Of a stretch of DNA of 30,817 nucleotides, positions 24,751 to 30,817 are shown piece after piece. Location of the stretch: the IMG/VR virus record IMGVR_UViG_3300028025_004499, positions 1 through 30,817 of that record; one strand, 5' to 3'. The notes beneath the pieces are model-generated. The model was not told the origin of the DNA. It ran no database searches and was given only the letters and a program-made list of their open reading frames with translations. This stretch comes from a virus. Within the stretch, counting starts at the first letter, position 1. Each line of letters begins with the position of its first letter. The position numbers and the translations under genes are program-made.

Positions 24751-25296
24751 ATGGCTTTAGAAAAAATAGTAAATAACAGTGAAAATAATGCTATAAAAAA
24801 TAAATTAATACATGAAGAGTGTATTGAGTTATTAAACTTTCGTATAACAGAAGAAGATAAATCTGCTAGATTATATCACAACATGTATATGTTTTTAGAA
24901 AATAAAGGCTATACAGGTGCTGGAGCATTATGGCATAAATACGGACACGAAGAAGAAGTACACTCTGATTGGGCTAGAAATTATTTATTAGATCTTGGTA
25001 TACAGCCTGAGTTAAGAACATTACCAGCTATTATGCCAAAAGAATACGCAAGTTTTCCAGAAGTAATACGCTTATCTTATGACCATGAAGTAGAAATTAC
25101 TAATCAATGTAAAGAGCTTGCTAGTGGTGCAATGAAACATGGAGACCATATGTTGTATCAATTAGCTTTAAAATTTTTAGCTGAACAAATAGAAGAAGTT
25201 GGTAAAATGCAAACTTGGTTAGATAAATTACAAGCTTTTGGCGAGGGCCCAGAAGCATTGAGATTTTTAGATAATGAAATGGGTAGCTTAGCATGA
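24751..25296 (+). CDS. Ferritin (iron-storage type, complete di-iron site)
   Basis: The 181-residue product aligns by eye along its length with bacterial ferritin such as E. coli FtnA. Ligands are all present: Glu35 and Tyr42 on helix A, Glu68 and His71 in HEEEVHSDW, Glu113 in YDHEVEITN, and Gln146, Glu148 and Glu149 in AEQIEEVGK. The C-terminus FLDNEMGSLA matches the closing 'FIDKELS' of ferritins. It is expected to oxidise Fe(II) and store iron inside a protein cage. Its place inside the structural operon, between two neck-type genes, is unusual. It overlaps the next gene as ATGA. There is no signal peptide or virion tag. Confidence 0.92.
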   Translation: MALEKIVNNSENNAIKNKLIHEECIELLNFRITEEDKSARLYHNMYMFLENKGYTGAGALWHKYGHEEEVHSDWARNYLLDLGIQPELRTLPAIMPKEYASFPEVIRLSYDHEVEITNQCKELASGAMKHGDHMLYQLALKFLAEQIEEVGKMQTWLDKLQAFGEGPEALRFLDNEMGSLA

Positions 25297-25547
25297 TTTT
25301 AATATACAAAAAAGGAGGGTCTTTAAAATCTAATATGTCTTGCGGTGAGGTAAAATCTTCCCCTAACAAGCATAAAAAGATTATGAAGCTATACTGTATA
25401 GGAGGCAAGAAAAAGCTAGTGCACGCAGGTGATGATCGTTATGTAAATAATGTAGATTCTAAACGTAAGGCTTTTAAAGCTAGACATAAATGCAGCACAG
25501 CAAAACCAGGCACAGCTAGGCATTTAGCTTGTACAGAATTATGGTAA
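25293..25547 (+). CDS. Tagged small basic protein
   Basis: The 84-residue product starts MILIYKKGGSLKSN, the same peptide as the tags of the left cluster. It is followed by MSCGEVK, where Met15 looks like the original family start. The body has a basic 'RKAFKARHKCSTAKPG' segment and Trp at the very end; small basic proteins with 'MSCG ... KRKSFKARH ... W' are known from other phages, in my recollection without the tag. It has four Cys that might bind metal. It is coupled to the ferritin gene (ATGA overlap). Because the tag is simply added in front, this gene is good evidence for a portable peptide. Confidence 0.8.
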   Translation: MILIYKKGGSLKSNMSCGEVKSSPNKHKKIMKLYCIGGKKKLVHAGDDRYVNNVDSKRKAFKARHKCSTAKPGTARHLACTELW

Positions 25548-25564
25548 AATAAAATAAATATATT

Positions 25565-26311
25565 ATGGCTCAAGAACAAACAACAACACCTTTTTATGAT
25601 TTTATGTATCCTAAATTTCTTTTGAAAGATCTTTATGATATAGATATACATGAAGATGATTATTTAGAAAGAGCTTATAATGTTTACAGAGCTATAGGTA
25701 ATATTGCTACTGCTATACAAGAATACCATTTTACTATTGATAATAGTTTAAAAATTGAATTACCGTGCAATTGTGAATTTATAGAATCAGTTTCTACTGA
25801 TGAAAACTTATTAATGCGACAAGAAGACCTTGTAGTTTACTCTACAAATGCTTATGTATCTCCTAATGCATTTTTAGCAGATATTATTTCTAACGAATCT
25901 TTACGTAGGATTTACGTGCCTCAAGCAAGTACATTGCATCCATCTGGTATATTTTTACCATATACTTTAGAAAAAAGAACTTTGCATTTTGGTGAAGAAC
26001 AAGCAGGAACAAAAGCTCACATTATATACCGAGGTATTTTAGTAGATGAACAAAATAACCCTGTATTACATAGAAAAGAAGCTGAAGCTATAGCAGCACA
26101 ATTAGCATTTTTACATACTCAAAAACAAGTATTTATGCGTGACCCTGCAGCTTCAAATATATTAGGCTACATTAAACCAGAAGCAGCTAGGCTTATGGCA
26201 GCAGCTAAAATACCAGAGTACATTACTCAAAATCAATGGAATAGAATACTTAGTGCTAAAACTAGACACGACAGAAAAGTTTACAACGCTAGTTATAAAG
26301 CTTTACAATAA
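25565..26311 (+). CDS. Putative neck/ring structural protein
   Basis: The 248-residue product has a structured N-terminal part (FYDFMYPKFLLKDLYDIDIHEDDY), a beta-rich middle (LKIELPCNCEFIESVST, TLHFGEEQAGTKAHIIYRG) and a strongly helical end (KEAEAIAAQLAFLHTQ and YITQNQWNRILSAKTRHDRK). This layout, strands then a helical bundle, fits a portal-adjacent ring in crAss-like virions. It ends just before the start of the next gene. The role is inferred from position. Confidence 0.65.
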   Translation: MAQEQTTTPFYDFMYPKFLLKDLYDIDIHEDDYLERAYNVYRAIGNIATAIQEYHFTIDNSLKIELPCNCEFIESVSTDENLLMRQEDLVVYSTNAYVSPNAFLADIISNESLRRIYVPQASTLHPSGIFLPYTLEKRTLHFGEEQAGTKAHIIYRGILVDEQNNPVLHRKEAEAIAAQLAFLHTQKQVFMRDPAASNILGYIKPEAARLMAAAKIPEYITQNQWNRILSAKTRHDRKVYNASYKALQ

Positions 26312-26312
26312 T

Positions 26313-27062
26313 ATGTTTGGAACAAGCAGCCGGCCTTATTATGACACATCTCTAATGTTATCTTTAAAAGATGTTGTTCCTAATGACAAAGCATATGCCA
26401 AAAAGTATTTAATAAAATCAGAGATAGCCCCTAAAGGTAAATTAAGAGATTTATACCATACACAATGCAATTCTTCTTTAGTAAGAAAAATTTTTAATTA
26501 TACTTTAAAAATAATCTTATGGGAAATTGCTGCTGGTAAGTGTAGTTTTACATGGCCTAATAATAGCGCTTCTAAAATTTACATGGGTTGGTTAGACGAT
26601 AAAATTGTGCAACAAAAAGCAAAATTAGATAAAATACCATATATAGACTTAATACAAACTGATTATAAAATACCTTATATTACATTTGAATTTTCCAGAT
26701 CTGAAAAGAAAGTACCATTAAAAATATATGTTAATAAAGAAATGTATAAAGCTGCCATTTTACACGCTAATACAGGACAAAAATTTTCTCAGAGACCTAG
26801 AACTATAAATTATTTTTTACCATATATTTATGACGAATTTGCTTATATTAAACAAGAATCTTTAAAAGCTTTAATTTTAGATTGTTTTAGTAAAGTTTTA
26901 TGGTGTTTAAAACAAGGTGAAGAAATAAGAATTTTAGATTCTGAAGGCGAAATTAGATTTTTTAGGCCTTTAGGTAGAATACATGATAAAGTAATGTCTA
27001 ACGTTGTAAAAAAACGTATAGAAAAAGAGCATAGAGAAAAACATGAAAAATTCTTCGTATAA
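26313..27062 (+). CDS. Putative tail or neck structural protein
   Basis: I chose the ATG at 26313 (MFGTSSRPYYD, 249 residues) over an in-frame ATG at 26253, because the upstream one would overlap the previous gene by 59 bases and adds an unrelated 20-residue stretch. The product is basic and mixed: 'NDKAYAKKYLIKSEIAPKG', 'FNYTLKIILWEIAAGKCSF', and a C-terminal helix 'KRIEKEHREKHEKFFV'. It overlaps the muzzle gene by 20 bases. Position suggests a ring or adaptor that meets the muzzle. No family is recognised. Confidence 0.65.
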   Translation: MFGTSSRPYYDTSLMLSLKDVVPNDKAYAKKYLIKSEIAPKGKLRDLYHTQCNSSLVRKIFNYTLKIILWEIAAGKCSFTWPNNSASKIYMGWLDDKIVQQKAKLDKIPYIDLIQTDYKIPYITFEFSRSEKKVPLKIYVNKEMYKAAILHANTGQKFSQRPRTINYFLPYIYDEFAYIKQESLKALILDCFSKVLWCLKQGEEIRILDSEGEIRFFRPLGRIHDKVMSNVVKKRIEKEHREKHEKFFV

Positions 27063-30000
27063 CATATTTTCAGAATTAAATTCTGATGCGCATCCTTTAA
27101 ATGCAAAAACAACCATGATGGTTAATGCTATAAATGCAGCATTAACTACAGAAGGTCAAAATCAATTGATTTTGCAAAATATGAAAGGAAATGAAAGTTT
27201 TGCAGCTTTAAAAAATGGTTATAGGCCTATGGGAGTTGCAGTATTTAACAATATTGCATATATTTTATCTGCTTTATTTGATACTGATGGTAAATTTATA
27301 TCCGCAGAATTAGGAACTTTTCCTAGCCCAAATTGGTCTAAATTAAATTCTTGGATGTTTGATCCAAATTCTGGCAAAGTAATACCAAAATATTCAGAAG
27401 TAGAAATGAGGCCAGTTTATTCCGCATTAAAAAACTTTTTGCCTGGTTTTAATTTATCGCCGTTAACATTAGATAATGATAGAGCTTATAGATATGATTT
27501 TAATACAAGTCAATTTAATTTATTAGCAGATAGAATGGTTGAAATAGAATTGCAACCTTCTTACGATGATTCAATAAATATAATTATTACTGATAATTAC
27601 AACCCTATAAGATTAATCAATAGTAGATTTATAATAAAACCTGGAGCGACTACAGCATCTTTAGCTGATAGGAGACAAGACAAAGATACTAATACTTACT
27701 CAGAAGAAAGATTTAATTCTACAATATTAATTAAATCATCAGATAAAATACTAGATCTTCAATTTGACGGTGTAATACCAGGAGGGCAACACACAGGAGG
27801 AGGTTATAGATTTTTCTTTCGTTACATGGATAGCGACGGAACTTTAACTGATATTATAGAAGAGTCTAGATTTGTAGCAATTGGTTATGATAACTACGGA
27901 GCTAATGCATCAGAAAATACAGGGAAAGCAGTAAAATTTACATTAAAAAATTTAGATAAAAAATTCTCTGCTGTAAAAGTTTATTTTGCAAGAGGAAATA
28001 ACGCAACTAGTGTTATTACAACTGTTTATGAAATAGTGAACATTTATGATATAATAAATGACACTATGACTATCACTATATTTGGAAATGAAGATGTTAT
28101 AGATTATAACGCAGATAAATTAAACCTTAGCTACAGTAGTATAAATACTGTGCGTACTATGACGCAGTATGATGACAGGTTACTACTTGGTAATTTAACT
28201 TCTACCGCAAAAAATTACGATGTTTTAAAAAATGTTTCTCAAAGAATTGAAATTTATACAACACCTATAAGCTTAGATATAGAAAAATACGACAGTTCTA
28301 CACATAGATTTGTAGGAACTTCTGAAAAAGACAATGCTACTAATAAATTAAACTATGCTGGTTATGCAAACCCTGACAATATATATAATAGTTTAGGTGT
28401 TTGGGCAGGAGAAACTTATGAAGTAGCTATAGTTTATATAATGAAAGATTACACGCTTAGCCCTGCTATACCAGTTAGAGGCGGCGACAATTATGACGGT
28501 AGTTTTAGTTACACTACTTCAAGTAATAATAACTTTGGAGAAGATGGATTTATACCAAATTCTTCTGAAAATAATTTAGGTGTATATAGAACTCCTAAAA
28601 CTAGAAAATTATTTAATATAGACCCTAGTGGTATAATAAAATCTGAAATATTTTATTTAAGTTTAGATTTTAATTACATAGATTATGGTGATAGGACTTA
28701 TTTACAAGATAACACACTAGGTTATTTTATAACTAGAAGAGAGAGAAAAAAAGATTGTATTGTGCAAGGTATGATCACCAACACTACAAGAATTCCAGTA
28801 GCGCAAAAAATTGCAACAACTGGTAAGTATTTTGTAAATACGCCTAAATCAGAATGGGATGAAGAAAAAGAAAAAATACATATACAAGATTTAGATAAAG
28901 AAAGTGGTAGTTATTTACCAGGAAAAAATTATCCATTTAAAATTATACCTGCCCCAGGTAGAATTATTGAAACACATTTAGACAGCGAAAGAGGTTATAG
29001 TGAGACAGATATAAGTAGATTTAAATCTATATCTTGTCAAGGTGTAACAGTACCTAATGTAAATTCTGCATATGCTGCAGCTGCTATAGATGGAAAATAC
29101 CCAGATACTTATTGGGCTTTTTATGCCGCTGATCAATTAACTAACAGCCCTGTATTAGCTAATATTTTTAATGGTTCTCAAAAAGGGGTTTTTGTTGATC
29201 CTAATGCTTTAAAAGCTTACACAAATATAAGTATAGGGGCAAAACAAGCTTTAAAAACAGCTAGTATACAGCCTTATACTTATCCAGGTAGCACACAACC
29301 AGGAGGCATTTGGACAATAGAACCTTGGGCAGGAGCTGTATTACAAATATCGTTTGCTTCTGCAACTGCAGATACACAAACTTTTAACTATGATCAATCT
29401 GTAACAGCAGCTAGTTTTATTCTTGGTAATGACGCAGGTAATTTTACTGGTACATTTACTATAAATAGCACAGGAGTAATAATAAGTTCTACTGTAAGTG
29501 CATCTGGTTTTTCAGAAAATAGTCCTTTTAGATGTCAATTAAGTGGAAGTTGTCCTTATATAACACCGGGAGCTAATGGTAATATTGGAAGAGTAGAATT
29601 AAATTTTTCTAATAATGGCGGAGATATAGTTTTAGGAGATACTTATATTATTCCTTTTGGTCCTACTGTGGATGATGAATACGATAAATTTAGTGTAAGG
29701 CAAGACTTTATTGTCAGTAATGTTTCTTTTGCTAATAGCCCTGTGCCTCAAGATGCCCCTCAACAACCTATAAAATTATTGGCTATAAAAGATAATTACA
29801 CTTTTAGCCCTTATTTAAACCTTGGTAAGGAAGCTAGTGCTTATTTTAAATACATTGGTTACGGTATAGATGCTTATTCAGATAATCAATTTAGTGCTTT
29901 AGAAGATAGAAATTTATACTATGTTGCTACAAATAATGCTAGTTGGACGGGAGATATACCTACAACTGACGACCCCAATGTTAGTACTCAATGCCAAGCC

Positions 30001-30817
30001 CTTTTTACAGGTATAACACAATTTAGTGAATATATAGGTTTAAAAATAGCAAATGGAAATTTAGTGTCAGATCAAAGTTTTTTTAATTCTTTACAAAATG
30101 AATCAATATTAGTAAATAATTATTCTCTTAAACAATTTAAAAATACAGCGGGTGGATTAGCTGAATATAAAAAAAGATTGGAAGATGATGGTTTTAATTT
30201 AGGTATGATTGCTAATATTTATGATTCTATTAGCGGCCCCTTAACAACTGCAAATTGGCAACAGAAATATAGCTCTTCTAATGCTAGTAGTACTGAACCA
30301 TATTTTGCTATTACAAAAAGATTTACATGGGATTCAAACTTTTTACAAGGAAGCACTATGAATCTTTTAGATTGTGCTGGAGGAGATTGTTATATAAATT
30401 ATTCTTTTAAACGAATAATGTTGCAAAGAGGTATACCTGGTATAGATACTGCAACTGACATGAAAGCTTATAATAATTTTAATCAAGCAGTAGGGCTTAT
30501 GCCTAAAGGTTTTGTTATGCCTATTTTAACTGAAAATAATTATAATGCCTCTTTAAGAACTGAAGATAATACTCAGCCAAAAGATATTATTTTATACTCT
30601 CAAGCTAGAAGCTTTTATCCAGTAAGATCTGAGGATGATTTAAGAGATACTACTCAAAAAGAATCTGCTAATTATAATTTTGGTTATAATGACAATGTAC
30701 ATGATAAAATATTTTTAGCTTTAAATAATAGAGCCCCATCATTTAATACTAACTTTAGTAATAGAGTAATGGTGTCATCACCTAGTGTTTCTGGTTCTTT
30801 TACAAATGGATATATAG
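27043..30817 (+). CDS. Muzzle / tail stabilisation protein, partial (runs off the window)
   Basis: The frame from 27043 stays open to the window edge: 1258 codons and no stop. The N-terminus carries the crAss-like stabilisation-protein pattern: DAHPLNAKT, then LILQNMKGNE, then GYRPMGVAVFNNIAYI and ELGTFPSPNW, and about 100 residues later LQPSYDD and PIRLINSRF. In crAss-like virions this protein forms the tail muzzle that seals the exit channel. The middle is beta-rich with a probable inserted beta-sandwich (residues about 765-880, rich in Thr/Ser, with Cys-containing FRCQLSGSCPY). The C-terminal end and full length cannot be known here. It overlaps the preceding gene by 20 bases. Confidence 0.88.
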   Translation, partial: MKNSSYNIFSELNSDAHPLNAKTTMMVNAINAALTTEGQNQLILQNMKGNESFAALKNGYRPMGVAVFNNIAYILSALFDTDGKFISAELGTFPSPNWSKLNSWMFDPNSGKVIPKYSEVEMRPVYSALKNFLPGFNLSPLTLDNDRAYRYDFNTSQFNLLADRMVEIELQPSYDDSINIIITDNYNPIRLINSRFIIKPGATTASLADRRQDKDTNTYSEERFNSTILIKSSDKILDLQFDGVIPGGQHTGGGYRFFFRYMDSDGTLTDIIEESRFVAIGYDNYGANASENTGKAVKFTLKNLDKKFSAVKVYFARGNNATSVITTVYEIVNIYDIINDTMTITIFGNEDVIDYNADKLNLSYSSINTVRTMTQYDDRLLLGNLTSTAKNYDVLKNVSQRIEIYTTPISLDIEKYDSSTHRFVGTSEKDNATNKLNYAGYANPDNIYNSLGVWAGETYEVAIVYIMKDYTLSPAIPVRGGDNYDGSFSYTTSSNNNFGEDGFIPNSSENNLGVYRTPKTRKLFNIDPSGIIKSEIFYLSLDFNYIDYGDRTYLQDNTLGYFITRRERKKDCIVQGMITNTTRIPVAQKIATTGKYFVNTPKSEWDEEKEKIHIQDLDKESGSYLPGKNYPFKIIPAPGRIIETHLDSERGYSETDISRFKSISCQGVTVPNVNSAYAAAAIDGKYPDTYWAFYAADQLTNSPVLANIFNGSQKGVFVDPNALKAYTNISIGAKQALKTASIQPYTYPGSTQPGGIWTIEPWAGAVLQISFASATADTQTFNYDQSVTAASFILGNDAGNFTGTFTINSTGVIISSTVSASGFSENSPFRCQLSGSCPYITPGANGNIGRVELNFSNNGGDIVLGDTYIIPFGPTVDDEYDKFSVRQDFIVSNVSFANSPVPQDAPQQPIKLLAIKDNYTFSPYLNLGKEASAYFKYIGYGIDAYSDNQFSALEDRNLYYVATNNASWTGDIPTTDDPNVSTQCQALFTGITQFSEYIGLKIANGNLVSDQSFFNSLQNESILVNNYSLKQFKNTAGGLAEYKKRLEDDGFNLGMIANIYDSISGPLTTANWQQKYSSSNASSTEPYFAITKRFTWDSNFLQGSTMNLLDCAGGDCYINYSFKRIMLQRGIPGIDTATDMKAYNNFNQAVGLMPKGFVMPILTENNYNASLRTEDNTQPKDIILYSQARSFYPVRSEDDLRDTTQKESANYNFGYNDNVHDKIFLALNNRAPSFNTNFSNRVMVSSPSVSGSFTNGYI

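Noticed and set aside
26253-26312. Longer start for the gene ending at 27062
   Set aside because: It would overlap the previous gene by 59 bases, and the added residues look like a shadow of that gene. The ATG at 26313, just after the stop, fits the spacing of the operon.

Overview
The window is a contiguous piece of a Bacteroidota-infecting, crAss-like (Crassvirales-type) phage genome. The case rests on four points. There is one very AT-rich strand with every gene on +. There are no Shine-Dalgarno sites but A-rich leaders, as expected for Bacteroidota translation. The order is TerL, portal, scaffold-like protein, major capsid protein, then neck/ring-type proteins. At the right edge a very large gene has the N-terminal signature of the crAss-like 'stabilisation'/muzzle tail protein. 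The exact host cannot be read from the sequence.

Layout. 1-162: a G-free, pyrimidine-rich leader that starts with 13 C. 163-9948: an accessory cluster of twelve clear genes plus one small one. Most products carry a short basic peptide of the form M-(A/S)-LL-x-KYQKG at the N-terminus, and/or KKGG-x-LLYKKG internally or at the C-terminus. The bodies behind the tag are unrelated: five HExxH zinc peptidases, one lytic transglycosylase, a zinc ribbon, a small DNA-binding-like module and unknown domains. A terminator at 4191-4215 splits the cluster. 10005-13147: two small genes, the second a possible small terminase, then TerL. 13207-16309: a tandem GroES-like co-chaperonin, the portal and a 45-residue protein. 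16312-18352: three structural or assembly unknowns. 18405-21088: scaffold-like protein, major capsid protein and terminator. 21147-23994: three virion-type proteins; the last, 343 residues, is a separate unit with its own leader and terminator. 24050-27062: neck-type proteins, a ferritin with a complete di-iron site, and a small basic protein that again carries the tag. 27043 to the end: the muzzle/stabilisation protein, cut by the window edge.

How it may work together. The right two thirds is a capsid and tail assembly programme: chaperonin cofactor, scaffold and capsid, portal and packaging motor, neck and muzzle. The left third looks like a set of effector or cell-wall/protein-cleaving cargo that shares one address tag. 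My main hypothesis is that the tag is a portable virion-loading or processing peptide, comparable in logic to the capsid-targeting sequence of T4 internal proteins. The tag is seen directly in the sequence; its role is inferred.
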